This document shows, in pieces, positions 53,437 to 63,213 of a stretch of DNA of 64,000 bases; the first letter of the stretch is position 1; the number at the start of each line of letters is the position of its first letter. The notes under the pieces are model-generated. The model saw only the letters and a program-made list of their open reading frames with translations, searched no databases and was not told the origin of the DNA. The position numbers and the translations under genes are program-made. Location: NCBI GenBank assembly GCA_002441005.1, contig DJWO01000011.1, forward strand, positions 167,420-231,419, written 5' to 3'. This stretch comes from Candidatus Aminicenantes bacterium UBA6228 (GTDB lineage Bacteria; Acidobacteriota; Aminicenantia; Aminicenantales; Saccharicenantaceae).

Positions 53437-54633
53437 ATGCTTCAAAAAGAGGCCTTGATCAGAGAAAAAACGGAACAGGCTGTACATATACTTAAAGAAA
53501 CAGGAATCGATTGCTGGCTGACCTTTACCAGAGAGAGTGAGATTGGCGGTGACCCGATACTCGTCTTTCTGGCACCAGGTCACGTCACCTGGCATTCGAC
53601 TTTCATTATTACTTCTTCTGGCCGGAAAAAAGCTATTGTTGGCCTGTATGATCAAAAAGGAATTCAAGAGACCGGAGCTTATGATTCTGTCGACAGTTAT
53701 ATAACCGGGATCAAAGAGTTATTGCAGGGTTACCTGAAGGAAATTCAGCCCCAGACAATTGCTATTAACTATTCAAAGAATAGTGAAATAAGCGATGGCT
53801 TGACCTATGGGATGTATCTGGTTCTATCTGATTTTCTTAAAGACCTTGGCTATGAGGACAGGCTAATTTCGGCCGAACGGATTACTTCCGCTCTGCGAGA
53901 AAGGAAATCGCCGTCTGAACTTCAGGCCATGAAAGCAGCTTGTGCCGAGACAGAAAGGATTTTCCAGCTGGTCAGAAAATTTATCGCTCCTGGGAAAACT
54001 GAAAAAGAAATTGCCGCTTTCATGTTAAATCAGGTCAAAGAGCGCCAACTTCAGACGGCCTGGGCAGAGGCGACCTGTCCGGCGGTCTTTACCGGGCCAG
54101 AAACAGCTCAGGCTCACTATTCTCCGACAGACCGGCTAATTAAACCTGGCCATGTTCTTAATATGGATTTCGGAGTCAAAGTTGATGGCTATTGTTCTGA
54201 CCTGCAAAGAACATTTTATATTATGGATAAAGAAGAAACTCAGGTTCCATTTGAAGTTAAGAAGGGATTTGAAACTATCCTCAAAACGATAGAAGAATGC
54301 CGACAGGCTATGAGGCCAGGAGTTCAGGGGCTGGTTATTGACCAGCTGGCCAGACAGATTGTGACAGGGGCAGGCTATGAAGAATTTCCTCATGCCCTCG
54401 GCCATCAGGTCGGACGGTTTGCTCATGACGGGACAGCTCTTCTCGGGCCCACCTGGGAAAAATATGCCGATAAGCCTTTACATTCTCTGGAACCAGGGAT
54501 GGTCTTTACTCTTGAGCCCAGATTAACAGTCCCCGGGAGAGGTGTGGTAACAATAGAAGACATGGTAGTGGTGACCGAAACTGGAGCAGAATTTCTCAGC
54601 CAGCCCCAAACCGAGCTGATGTTAATAAAGTAA
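53437..54633 (+). CDS. Xaa-Pro peptidase/aminopeptidase, M24 family
   Basis: A 398-residue cytosolic metallopeptidase. An N-terminal creatinase-type domain (about 1-150) precedes the pita-bread domain with all five metal ligands: NMDFGV and CSDLQRT aspartates, HALGHQVG histidine, TLEPR and TIEDM glutamates. It cleaves peptides at proline. There is no signal peptide. GGAGG lies seven bases before the ATG. It is coupled to the POT transporter gene upstream. Confidence 0.92.
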   Translation: MLQKEALIREKTEQAVHILKETGIDCWLTFTRESEIGGDPILVFLAPGHVTWHSTFIITSSGRKKAIVGLYDQKGIQETGAYDSVDSYITGIKELLQGYLKEIQPQTIAINYSKNSEISDGLTYGMYLVLSDFLKDLGYEDRLISAERITSALRERKSPSELQAMKAACAETERIFQLVRKFIAPGKTEKEIAAFMLNQVKERQLQTAWAEATCPAVFTGPETAQAHYSPTDRLIKPGHVLNMDFGVKVDGYCSDLQRTFYIMDKEETQVPFEVKKGFETILKTIEECRQAMRPGVQGLVIDQLARQIVTGAGYEEFPHALGHQVGRFAHDGTALLGPTWEKYADKPLHSLEPGMVFTLEPRLTVPGRGVVTIEDMVVVTETGAEFLSQPQTELMLIK

Positions 54634-54684
54634 ACCAACTTTAGCGGACCGACAACCGGAACAATTCAGTTGATTCAGTCAGAC

Positions 54685-56316
54685 CTAAATCCCGCGAGCA
54701 TAGCGGGTCCAGAACAGTTCATATAGTTCACGATATTTCTGCAGAGCAGCCCGGGCAAAGTCGCCAGTGTACTTCGTCAGATATTGATTTAAAGTGAAAG
54801 GCTCTTTCTCTGGATTCTTACTGTTTAGAATCTCAACCGCTTTCTTCTCAACCTGCGGCAGGTCGGAAAACGCTTTTTCTTCAAATTCCCTGACGGTCCC
54901 TTCCATCAACTGCCGGTTATCACCCCATCTCAAACCAGCCAGGCGGTTGGTCCGCCTGAATATCCAGGCTGCTGAATCTTCACGATAGCGGTGCTGGGCA
55001 CAGATCTCAAAGCCGGGAGGGAGTTCGGTTGTTCCGGCAAAAATCGGAATTCTGGGGCTCAAAGCCGGGTTATCAAAAGCAAACCAGCAAACCGCACCGA
55101 CCGCTGGCGGCAACCAGCCTTTAATCTGAATAACAGTCGCATAAGAACAACCCATAATAGCAATCGTTCTTTGTGGTTGAATTGTCCCTGGCTTTAGGGT
55201 ATTAATCAAATTAATCCAGTCGCGGGAGAGCCAGTTACTGGCTACCGGGCTCCTGCTCAGTTCATCAGAGTTTCTTTTTTTGACCAGCAAATTCCGGCTT
55301 TGATCAAAATCAGTTCCCTCATAGGTTTCACGATAAAACTTCAGAACATCTCTAACTGACACTTTTTTATCGGGTTTAATGGAAAAAGGTAGCTCTTCTG
55401 CCTGGTAATCGAGCTTTAAAGATGGAGCCAGCTGGCTGAAAACATAATATTCTCTGATAGAGAATGGTTTGCGGCCGCTATAAGCCTTCCAGAACTTGAA
55501 AGGTTTATCTTTATCAGGTGAATACCAGCCCATCTCCTTAGCCAGTTCAAAAACATTGTCAGAAGCCAGACAATGATCCGGATCGTTCAAATTAATTTCG
55601 GCAATACGCGGAATATTGGCTGAAATGCCAACCTGATCATCTGGAATGCGAACGGCTGCCCAGACAGCACCTTTTTCCAGCGGCCCGGCTCCAAATATTT
55701 CAAACTGCCAGACCTCTTTGCCATCAGCAATCGTCAGGCATTCACCATAATCCCCATATCCATATTGCTTGGCCAGCTCGCCAGCTAACTTTATTGCTTC
55801 CCGGGCAGTCTGGCACCGCTCCAGCATAATTCTTTCCAGTTCTTCAATCATAAACAGGCCTTCGGGATTATAAAGCTCCGGCCGGCCTTCGATAGTGGTC
55901 TCGCCTATGGCCAGTCCTTTTTCATTCAAAGCCGGGTAGGCAGTATTGAGAAAAGCAAAGGTCTCAGCTACCTCGGGGATTTCGCCTTTGAGAACCACCC
56001 GTCTCAGATCATCAGGAGTTTCGGTGTGCAGCCGGCCATCATATATTTTATTGGTCGAGCCGGGTGCATTTTTCCGGTGAGGTACAATATTTACCCACTG
56101 ACGGTAATTGCCGTCACAGGTATGACAGGTAATAACCGAGCCATCAACCGAGGCTAAGCGCCCAACCATAATACTGGTGCAGCCCGAGCCATCTCCGGCT
56201 TCAGCCTTGCTAACTTTCCTGTCCCCGGCTGCTGTCAGCTGCCAGCTGGCCAGTAGCAGGCAGAAAATAATAATAAGAGCTGGCCGCAGGCGATATTTGG
56301 TTAATCTGGGTTTCAT
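54685..56316 (-). CDS. Exported C69-family dipeptidase, third copy
   Basis: A 543-residue C69 enzyme. The open frame begins at 56397, but GGAGG seven bases before the ATG at 56316 sets the start and gives a clean signal peptide (RPALIIIFCLLLASWQLTAA). The catalytic Cys is in GSGCTSIMVGRLASVDGS. The extra cysteines after the active site are arranged as CHTC rather than CGMC. It is much more divergent than the tandem pair, so the copies are not a recent triplication. It is convergent with the M24 gene. Confidence 0.91.
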   Translation of the reverse strand: MKPRLTKYRLRPALIIIFCLLLASWQLTAAGDRKVSKAEAGDGSGCTSIMVGRLASVDGSVITCHTCDGNYRQWVNIVPHRKNAPGSTNKIYDGRLHTETPDDLRRVVLKGEIPEVAETFAFLNTAYPALNEKGLAIGETTIEGRPELYNPEGLFMIEELERIMLERCQTAREAIKLAGELAKQYGYGDYGECLTIADGKEVWQFEIFGAGPLEKGAVWAAVRIPDDQVGISANIPRIAEINLNDPDHCLASDNVFELAKEMGWYSPDKDKPFKFWKAYSGRKPFSIREYYVFSQLAPSLKLDYQAEELPFSIKPDKKVSVRDVLKFYRETYEGTDFDQSRNLLVKKRNSDELSRSPVASNWLSRDWINLINTLKPGTIQPQRTIAIMGCSYATVIQIKGWLPPAVGAVCWFAFDNPALSPRIPIFAGTTELPPGFEICAQHRYREDSAAWIFRRTNRLAGLRWGDNRQLMEGTVREFEEKAFSDLPQVEKKAVEILNSKNPEKEPFTLNQYLTKYTGDFARAALQKYRELYELFWTRYARGI

Positions 56317-56407
56317 CACATGTCCTCCATTCAAACATTCAAAGTCTTTTCTTAATCCAATCTTTTCCATTATCAAAAATTGTAGACAGGCTGTCAACGA
56401 ATTTCGC

Positions 56408-56436
56408 TTGACTGGAAAACAGTCTGGTCAGATAAA
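56408..56436 (+). promoter_or_regulatory. Candidate promoter of the WbqC-like gene
   Basis: TTGACT (56408-56413), 17-base spacer, GATAAA (56431-56436). A small dyad GACTG-gaaaa-CAGTC (56410-56424) overlaps the -35 box and could be an operator. Confidence 0.4.
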
Positions 56437-56515
56437 TATTGGTTAGCCTTCAGGCTCTGGCTTTTCTTTATCCCCTGGCCAGGATTAAAATAATAATAAA
56501 ACAGAGGTCCAGGTC

Positions 56516-57217
56516 ATGCGGATCAGTTTTAGCCAGCCGGTTTTTATTCCTTATGGAGGCTTTTTTGGCCGGCAGCTTAACTCTGATCTAATGATTATCC
56601 TTGATCAGACTCAATTTGCTCGCGGCTTTACTTTTGTCAACCGCAACCGTCTAAAAGGGCCAGCAGGAGAGATCCGGGTAACTGTCCCGGTTAAAAAAAA
56701 GAACCTGGGCCGGCAAACCATAGGGCAACTCCGGCTTTACCAGCCAGAAAAATTTTCAGCCAGGTTTCTGGCTTTACTCAGACATTATTATGGTCGTTCG
56801 CTTTACTATCAATCTGTTTCGGCTGAGCTCAAAACTGTTTTTGAGGCAGTCCGGGACAATTTCCTCGAGCTGACCCTGGAATCAACAAACAAATTAAAAA
56901 GCTGGCTGGAAATAGACAGTCCGCAACTTCTTCAATCAGAGCTGGGTCTCACTGGCCGGGGTCCGGAACTTTTAATTGATCTGGCTAAAGAAATCAAAGC
57001 CTCAGAAATACTCTTTCCCTATCTGGCTGACCGTCACTTTGATTCTTCCAGATTTAAGGCAGCCGGGCTGAAGCTCCTCTTCTTAAAATATGATCAGCTG
57101 CCTTATCCTCAATTCTGGGGAGATTTTCTGGCCAATTTATCAGCTCTGGACCTCTATTTGTGTTGCGGACCCCAGGGCCGCCAGATTATTCAAAAAAGCT
57201 CCAGAATTATAAAATAA
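56516..57217 (+). CDS. WbqC-family protein
   Basis: A 233-residue cytosolic protein. The N-terminus SFSQPVFIPYGGFFGRQLNSD and the NRNRLKGPAGEIRVTVPV strand, with the C-terminal YPQFWGDFLANLSALDLYLCCGP, match the WbqC family. Family members occur in polysaccharide and secondary-metabolite clusters and are thought to act like enzymes on carrier- or amino-sugar substrates, but no reaction is well established. Here no glycan cluster surrounds it. Its 3' end lies 20 bp from the convergent radical SAM gene. Confidence 0.87.
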   Translation: MRISFSQPVFIPYGGFFGRQLNSDLMIILDQTQFARGFTFVNRNRLKGPAGEIRVTVPVKKKNLGRQTIGQLRLYQPEKFSARFLALLRHYYGRSLYYQSVSAELKTVFEAVRDNFLELTLESTNKLKSWLEIDSPQLLQSELGLTGRGPELLIDLAKEIKASEILFPYLADRHFDSSRFKAAGLKLLFLKYDQLPYPQFWGDFLANLSALDLYLCCGPQGRQIIQKSSRIIK

Positions 57218-57237
57218 AAATTTAATGATGGTGACCT

Positions 57238-59799
57238 TTAAAGTTGTCTCGAATCGGTTCCCTGGCCGAAAATCAGATATTCGCGCGTTAAAGCATAGAC
57301 TGGATTTTCTATCCCCAGCAGGTCTTTAACTATGTCCTGAATTCTAAGCGGTTTCTGGGGATTAAAAGCTAAATAAAAAAACAGGCGATCCTGGAGCGGT
57401 TCCAGTTCAATCTTCACCTGGCCTTTGAATCGAGAAGAATAATCAAACAGGTAACCTTCAGTTAATTTTTCTGGTGCCAGACCAGCTGTCTGGATTACAG
57501 GATCTCCCAGGTTCAGCGAATAAACCAATCCCTTTATATCCTGAAAAAGGGGCCTGATCTCAACTGAACAAGCTTTTAAGCCGATAAAAGACAAACCTTC
57601 TGGCATCCCTGGCTGAATTTTATTTAAAAAGTCTGAAGAGCTAAATATTTCAGGCGATTTAAATTCCAGCACTTCAGCCTTAGCTTCCATCCCAAGAGGC
57701 AGGGCCGGACCATGGGTAATGAGCATTTTCGGATGAAAGCCCTGGGAAAAGCTAAGTTCAATTTCAGCTTTTCTGAAGCTCCGGTCTATCTGATTCAATA
57801 AATCATTATGCGAAATAAAACGGACAAGCCCTGTTTTGCTATAAGTCGCCCGGTAGCGATAGACGGACTGAATTCTCTTATTTTCTTTGTCATTATTACT
57901 CTTCAAATTAAGGGCAGGCCAGGGGTTCGCTTCCCTGGTCGAAATAGTTGGTCCGGCCGGCTTAAATTGCGGCCAGTAGCAGGCCTGACAATCAGAGCAA
58001 GTTTTCTCCTGACAGGCAGGCGTCTGCCTGGCTTCCAGCGAGGCCTGGTACTCCTGCCAGAGATGAGTCTTTTTAAGCCCGGTCTTAACTATCTCCCAGG
58101 GCAGAATAGCCTCCGGGTCAATAGCCTGGAGGTAGTGATGATAATCAATCTGACAGTGGTCAAAAGCCTGCTGCCAGAGATTAAAATTAAATTGATCTGT
58201 CCAGCCATCAAACCTGGCTCCGAGTCGAAAAGCCTCTTCCAGTACCCGTCCGAGTTTCCGGTCCCCGCGGGAAAAAACAGCTTCCAGAACGGACGTTTCG
58301 ACTTTAGATTCTTTAATCTCGATTTTTTTCCAGCGTCGCAGTTGATTTCTTAAATAATATTGCTTTTCCTGCAGGCTGGCCGCCTCCTCCATGGCCAGCC
58401 ATTGGAAAGGTGTATGCGGTTTGGGAATAAAAGAGGACAGAGTCAGATTAATAGCAGGAACGTTTTTAATCACTCTTTTCCCCGATTCAATCAGACGGGA
58501 TAGGAGATCGACTATAGCCTCCAGATCCTCCTGTCTTTCGGTTGGTAAACCTATCATAAAATAGAGCTTGAGCAATCTCCAGCCATGAGCAAAAGCATAA
58601 CCGGCCGCCGTCATTAATTGTTCATCGGTAATCCTCTTATTAATGACCCGGCGCAGACGTTCACTTCCAGCTTCTGGCACTAAGGTAAAACCGGTTTTTT
58701 TAATCTTAACTATGTCTTCAACTATTTCGCTGGAAAGTGTTTCAGGCCGGAGTGAAGGCAGGGAAATTGAAATTTTGCGGCTTTCCAGGAAGGGCAGCAG
58801 GTCCTTAATTGATTCTTCAAGGTAAGGATAATCCCCTACCGATAAAGCTATAAATGACAGCTCTTCATAGCCTGTTTTTTTCAGCCCGTTATAAGCCAGA
58901 TGCTCAACCTCCTGACCGGTGCGGTAGCGATAGGGAAAATAAAGGCTGGCAGCCTGGCAGAAACGGCAGTTTTGAGGGCAGCCCCGGGCCACTTCTACCT
59001 GCCAGCGATCGAAGACGGATTGAATATTGGGAACAGTCGCTTTTTCGGCTGAGCTGATTTTATCCAGGGGATAAATTAATCTCTTGTCAATAGTTTCGGG
59101 CAGGCCGGCTGCCGGCCTTGGAACCAGCAAAAAACTTTTCTTCTGTTTCTCAGCCCGGTAAAAATAAGGTACGTAAACACCCTTAATCTTAAGAAAACTT
59201 CGTAGTAATTCTTCGCGATTGCTGACCTCAGGCCTGACTTCGAGATATCTTTTTATTATTTCGAAAAAGACCTCTTCTCCATCACCAAAAACAAAAAAGT
59301 CAATAAAATCGGCCAGTGGCTCCGGATTAAAGGCCGCCGGTCCTCCAGCGATAACCAGAGGATCAGACAGCTGACGGTCAGCCGGCTGCCTGGGGATTTG
59401 ACCCAGTTCCAGCATATTTAACAAATTGGTATCATTTAGTTCATAAAGAAGGGAAAAGCCAACGATTTCAAAACTGTTGAGTGGAATCTTATTCTCGAGG
59501 GAATAAAGAGGAAGCTGGTGTTTCCGGAGCTGAAGCTCGAAATCTGGCCAGGGAGCATAGACTCTTTCGGCCAGAATGTCAGGACTCTGATTAAGGAGAG
59601 AATAAAGAATTTTCTGCCCAAGATATGACATACCCAGTTCATAAACTTCAGGAAAGGCCAGAGCGATCTTGATCTTGACTGATTGAGGATCTTTCTTTAT
59701 CTGGTTAGATTCACCTCCGATATAGCGGCCTGGCTTCTGGACCTGGCGCCAGAGTAATTCGAGTTGTTCGATCGGTAATCCTTTTTGTCTGGCAGTCAT
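57238..59799 (-). CDS. B12-binding-type radical SAM protein fused to TIGR03936 (DUF2344) domain
   Basis: An 853-residue protein. An N-terminal cobalamin-binding-like Rossmann part (FPEVYELGMSYLGQKILY) leads to a radical SAM core with GCPQNCRFCQAAS (4Fe-4S cysteines) and VPEAGSERLRRVINK. A cysteine cluster CSDCQAC lies near 605, then a C-terminal DUF2344 domain beginning RYRATYSKTGLVRFISHNDL. This is the TIGR03960-TIGR03936 pair, often found between the rod-shape genes and RNase G/ribosomal protein genes. Its reaction is unknown. It follows rodA by 33 bp. Confidence 0.9.
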   Translation of the reverse strand: MTARQKGLPIEQLELLWRQVQKPGRYIGGESNQIKKDPQSVKIKIALAFPEVYELGMSYLGQKILYSLLNQSPDILAERVYAPWPDFELQLRKHQLPLYSLENKIPLNSFEIVGFSLLYELNDTNLLNMLELGQIPRQPADRQLSDPLVIAGGPAAFNPEPLADFIDFFVFGDGEEVFFEIIKRYLEVRPEVSNREELLRSFLKIKGVYVPYFYRAEKQKKSFLLVPRPAAGLPETIDKRLIYPLDKISSAEKATVPNIQSVFDRWQVEVARGCPQNCRFCQAASLYFPYRYRTGQEVEHLAYNGLKKTGYEELSFIALSVGDYPYLEESIKDLLPFLESRKISISLPSLRPETLSSEIVEDIVKIKKTGFTLVPEAGSERLRRVINKRITDEQLMTAAGYAFAHGWRLLKLYFMIGLPTERQEDLEAIVDLLSRLIESGKRVIKNVPAINLTLSSFIPKPHTPFQWLAMEEAASLQEKQYYLRNQLRRWKKIEIKESKVETSVLEAVFSRGDRKLGRVLEEAFRLGARFDGWTDQFNFNLWQQAFDHCQIDYHHYLQAIDPEAILPWEIVKTGLKKTHLWQEYQASLEARQTPACQEKTCSDCQACYWPQFKPAGPTISTREANPWPALNLKSNNDKENKRIQSVYRYRATYSKTGLVRFISHNDLLNQIDRSFRKAEIELSFSQGFHPKMLITHGPALPLGMEAKAEVLEFKSPEIFSSSDFLNKIQPGMPEGLSFIGLKACSVEIRPLFQDIKGLVYSLNLGDPVIQTAGLAPEKLTEGYLFDYSSRFKGQVKIELEPLQDRLFFYLAFNPQKPLRIQDIVKDLLGIENPVYALTREYLIFGQGTDSRQL

Positions 59800-59832
59800 C
59801 TTAATCTTTATTCCCTTTCGAGTTATCAGAGA

Positions 59833-60930
59833 TTAGAATCTGACATAGGCAAACCTTCTCATTTTGATATTGATTACCAGTCCAACAATTAAGAAGTTAG
59901 ACAGCAGAGAAGATCCGCCATAGCTTAAAAATGGAATTGGAATGCCGGTTATGGGAAAAAGCCCAACAATCATCATGACATTGATCAAAAACTGGCAGCC
60001 AATAAGCATAGCAGCCAGAAAAGCTATATAAACTCCAGCCCGGTCTGGCGAGGCCTGAGTAGCCATAAATAGCCGGTAAAGAAAGATAAAATAGAGGCCA
60101 AAAACTACTAGAATGCCCAGAAAACCCAGATCCTCACCGACCACAGCCAGAATAAAATCATTCTGACGGGCAGGTAAGAAACGGAGCTGGCTCTGTGTCC
60201 CCTTATGATAGCCTTTGCCAGTCAATCCGCCGGAACCCAGGGCTATCTTTGATTGCTGCAGCTGATAACCCGCTCCTCGTGGATCCTGGCCAGGCACCAG
60301 CAAGGTTTCGATTCTCTTTTTTTGATAATCCTTAAGCCCGTAATTCCAGCCAACAAGACCGGCCAGCAAAGAAACAATCAAAATCAAAATAACATATTTT
60401 TTAGGCAAGCCGGCTAAAATGTAGGCTCCGAGCAGAACCGGAACAAAGGTCAGAGCAGTTCCCAGATCAGGTTGAAGAGCAATTAAAATAAAGGGCAAAC
60501 CAACCAGGCCTGAAGACAAAAGGAAGGCTCTGAAGGACATCTGCTCTTCCTTGTAGCTTGAAAAGAGTCTGGCCAGTAGAAGGATCACAGCCAGCTTGGT
60601 CAGTTCGGACGGTTGAAATTGAAATGGTCCAAAGACCAGCCAGCTACGAGTGTTAGCTATTCGCCGGCCGAAGATCAAAAGTCCGGCCAGAATAACATTC
60701 ATTAAAACATAAAAAGGGAAAGCAAATGAGAGCAGGACTTTGTAATCGATCAGGAGCAAAACAAATAGAACAGCCAGACTAACCGCCAGCCACAAAATCT
60801 GTTTCCAGACATACTGGCTGGCCTGATAATAAATCGCACTGTGGACAAAGATAATGCCGATAGCCGATATCAGGACCATTAACAGAATGGTCGTCCAGTC
60901 AATTTCCCTGAAGATTCGCCTGTCTAACAT
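59833..60930 (-). CDS. rodA: Rod-shape SEDS peptidoglycan polymerase RodA
   Basis: A 365-residue inner-membrane glycosyltransferase with about ten helices. It has the SEDS motifs RSWLVFGPFQFQPSELTK, ALQPDLGTAL and the C-terminal GIPIPFLSYGGSSLL. It polymerises lipid II with PBP2 in the elongasome. The ATG lies inside the 3' end of mrdA, a 32-bp overlap that suggests translational coupling. Confidence 0.96.
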   Translation of the reverse strand: MLDRRIFREIDWTTILLMVLISAIGIIFVHSAIYYQASQYVWKQILWLAVSLAVLFVLLLIDYKVLLSFAFPFYVLMNVILAGLLIFGRRIANTRSWLVFGPFQFQPSELTKLAVILLLARLFSSYKEEQMSFRAFLLSSGLVGLPFILIALQPDLGTALTFVPVLLGAYILAGLPKKYVILILIVSLLAGLVGWNYGLKDYQKKRIETLLVPGQDPRGAGYQLQQSKIALGSGGLTGKGYHKGTQSQLRFLPARQNDFILAVVGEDLGFLGILVVFGLYFIFLYRLFMATQASPDRAGVYIAFLAAMLIGCQFLINVMMIVGLFPITGIPIPFLSYGGSSLLSNFLIVGLVINIKMRRFAYVRF

Positions 60931-62707
60931 ACTTTTCCCGGTAAACTTTAAAAATTTCTCCGGCTAAAGGAGCAGCCGTTTGTCCTCCCATTCCGCCAAA
61001 TTCAACCAGAACAGTGACGACGATCCTGGGATCATTTCGAGGGGCAAACCCGGAAAACCAGCTATGGGTTTTAGCTGGCTCTTCTCCCCTCTCAATCATT
61101 TTTTCAGCCTTTTCCCGGCTGATGACCTGGGTAGAGCCTGTTTTCCCGCAGATCTCAAAACCCGGCTGATAAGCTCCATGGCCTGTGCCGCCCTCATTTA
61201 CTGAACGCCACATGCCTTCAATTATTTTTTCAAAAATATCAGAATCAAGGCCAGTTCTTTCCTGTTCAGGGGTCTTTTGATCGTCAACTCTGGTCACCCG
61301 GGGCCTGATCTTCATTCCCCGGTTAGCCACACAGGCCGTCAAAGCCGCCACCTGCAAAGGTGTGACCAAAACCGGTCCCTGACCGATGGAGACCGAGATA
61401 GTTTCACCAGGGAACCAGGTTTCTCCCTGCACCTTCCTCTTCCAATCAGTGGAAGGAACCAATCCATCCTTTTCTCCAGGAATATCCACTCCAGTGGCTT
61501 TCCCCAGCCCTAAGATCCTGGCATATCTGGCGATCGCATCAACCGTCAGGCGCCGGCCGAGCTGGTAAAAATAGACATTACAGGAATTTTTTATCGCTTC
61601 AGGCAAATTCAGACTGCCATGGCCTGGTTTAAACCAGCAGGCAAAGTCCTGGCCATACAGATTTATCGAGCCTGAACAAAAAAAAGTTGTCCGGTCAGAA
61701 ACTATTCCTGTTTCCAGGGAAGTCAGGGCGGTGACGATCTTAAAAATTGAACCAGGTGAATACTGGCCGCGAATCACCCGGTTTTCAAGAGGCCTGCCCG
61801 GATCACTAATAATAGACAGCCATTCCTCAGGAGAAAACCGGGTAATAAACCGGTTGGGATCGTAAGAGGGAGAACTGACCCAGGCCAAACATTCTCCTGT
61901 CCTTGGGTCAAGAACTACAATAGCTCCTTCCTTCTCCTGAAGAAGTTCTTCTGCTCTTTTCTGCAAATCTAAATCAATCGACAGGATCAAATCCCGGCCT
62001 TTAATTGGCTCAATTCTATTCACCTCACCCAGCGACCGGCCCTGGCTGTCAACAGTTTCTATCAGCTGGCCAGCCTGACCAGTTAAATAATCATCATACT
62101 GTTTTTCAACAGCTGACTTGCCAATCATTTCTCCGCGGCGCCATTTCCGGCCAGGGTTACTTTTTAACTCTTCCGGTGAAATTTCCTGAAGATAACCAAG
62201 AACATGAGCAGCAGTTGAACCAAAGGGATAAAATCGTCTTGGTTCCACCTGAAGCTGCAATTCAGGATATTCTTCTTTTCTGGCTTCAATGACGGCTACT
62301 TCTTCCAGTTTAAGGTTATCTTTGATGATAACCGGTTCAAAGGACTGGAGCCAGCGGTAACGTTCAATCCTGCTTTTCAGCTCTTCTGGCCTTAAATTTA
62401 ATAACTGGCTGACCGGCTCGATAATTTGATTGTCAGTCTTAATCGATTCTTTCAACCAGGAAACCTTAAAACTGGGCTGATTATCAGCCAGGATAATTTT
62501 CTGGCGGTCATAAATTAGACCCCGGGGAGCCGGGATAGGCAAGGAACGTAAATGGTTAGCCTCGGCCATCTTCCAGTATTTTTGATGATCCCAGATCTGG
62601 ATTTTCCAGTAGAAGGCCAGAACCAGAAACAGGATGACACCTAGAATAATAAAGGTCAGTTTTGACCTCTTGATCAGTAAGCTCAGATCCTCATAAATTT
62701 TGGTCAT
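60899..62707 (-). CDS. mrdA: Penicillin-binding protein 2 (elongation transpeptidase)
   Basis: A 602-residue membrane-anchored D,D-transpeptidase. One N-terminal helix (about 18-33) is followed by the pedestal domain (PAPRGLIYDRQKIILADN) and the transpeptidase domain with SxxK (SIFK near 315), SxN (SCN near 372) and KTG near 520. It crosslinks peptidoglycan in the periplasm with RodA. It follows mreD by 11 bp in the conserved mreC-mreD-mrdA-rodA order. Confidence 0.96.
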   Translation of the reverse strand: MTKIYEDLSLLIKRSKLTFIILGVILFLVLAFYWKIQIWDHQKYWKMAEANHLRSLPIPAPRGLIYDRQKIILADNQPSFKVSWLKESIKTDNQIIEPVSQLLNLRPEELKSRIERYRWLQSFEPVIIKDNLKLEEVAVIEARKEEYPELQLQVEPRRFYPFGSTAAHVLGYLQEISPEELKSNPGRKWRRGEMIGKSAVEKQYDDYLTGQAGQLIETVDSQGRSLGEVNRIEPIKGRDLILSIDLDLQKRAEELLQEKEGAIVVLDPRTGECLAWVSSPSYDPNRFITRFSPEEWLSIISDPGRPLENRVIRGQYSPGSIFKIVTALTSLETGIVSDRTTFFCSGSINLYGQDFACWFKPGHGSLNLPEAIKNSCNVYFYQLGRRLTVDAIARYARILGLGKATGVDIPGEKDGLVPSTDWKRKVQGETWFPGETISVSIGQGPVLVTPLQVAALTACVANRGMKIRPRVTRVDDQKTPEQERTGLDSDIFEKIIEGMWRSVNEGGTGHGAYQPGFEICGKTGSTQVISREKAEKMIERGEEPAKTHSWFSGFAPRNDPRIVVTVLVEFGGMGGQTAAPLAGEIFKVYREKYVRQANLQGN

Positions 62708-62718
62708 TTTGAGTTCGT

Positions 62719-63213
62719 TCAGTCAATCGCTTTTTTGACCGGGCGGAATAAACCAGCCAGTAAACTGGTTATTATAGCAGTTATGACTGGTTGAAGATAA
62801 AGGCCAGGCCGGCTGTAAAGCAGGCTCTTTTTAAAAACAAAATTATAAAGTACTATCCAGAGGACAAGCTGGAATAGACTGAAAAAAAACAAGATAACGC
62901 TCCTTTTGCCCAGAGAATTAAGACTAATCTTCTGGGCAAACCAGCCAGCTAAAAAGCCAGTAATGGTTAGACTCAAGCCGGACAGACCAAAAACGCCATG
63001 CGAAAAAGCATCTTCCAGCAGCCCGGCCACCGTCCCCATGACTGCCCCTTCTATTTCTCCGTAAATTATGGCGGCCAGAAGAACCGCTATGATGAATGTG
63101 TTTATAAAAATAGTCAGGTCGGGATTCAGCCGTCCCAGCAAGCTGTAGAAAGCAAAAGCCAGGACCAGCATTAAAAGCAGAACTAAGCCTTTCCTGATTC
63201 TCACGGTCCTCAC
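62719..63213 (-). CDS. mreD: Rod-shape-determining protein MreD
   Basis: A 164-residue inner-membrane protein with about five helices and the GAVMGTVAGLLEDAFSHGVFGL segment typical of MreD. It supports the elongasome scaffold. Its start overlaps the mreC stop by four bases (ATGA). Confidence 0.92.
   Translation of the reverse strand: MRTVRIRKGLVLLLMLVLAFAFYSLLGRLNPDLTIFINTFIIAVLLAAIIYGEIEGAVMGTVAGLLEDAFSHGVFGLSGLSLTITGFLAGWFAQKISLNSLGKRSVILFFFSLFQLVLWIVLYNFVFKKSLLYSRPGLYLQPVITAIITSLLAGLFRPVKKAID

Noticed and set aside
57808..58353. 181-codon plus-strand frame within the radical SAM gene
   Set aside because: Antisense to conserved radical SAM sequence; composition is not protein-like.
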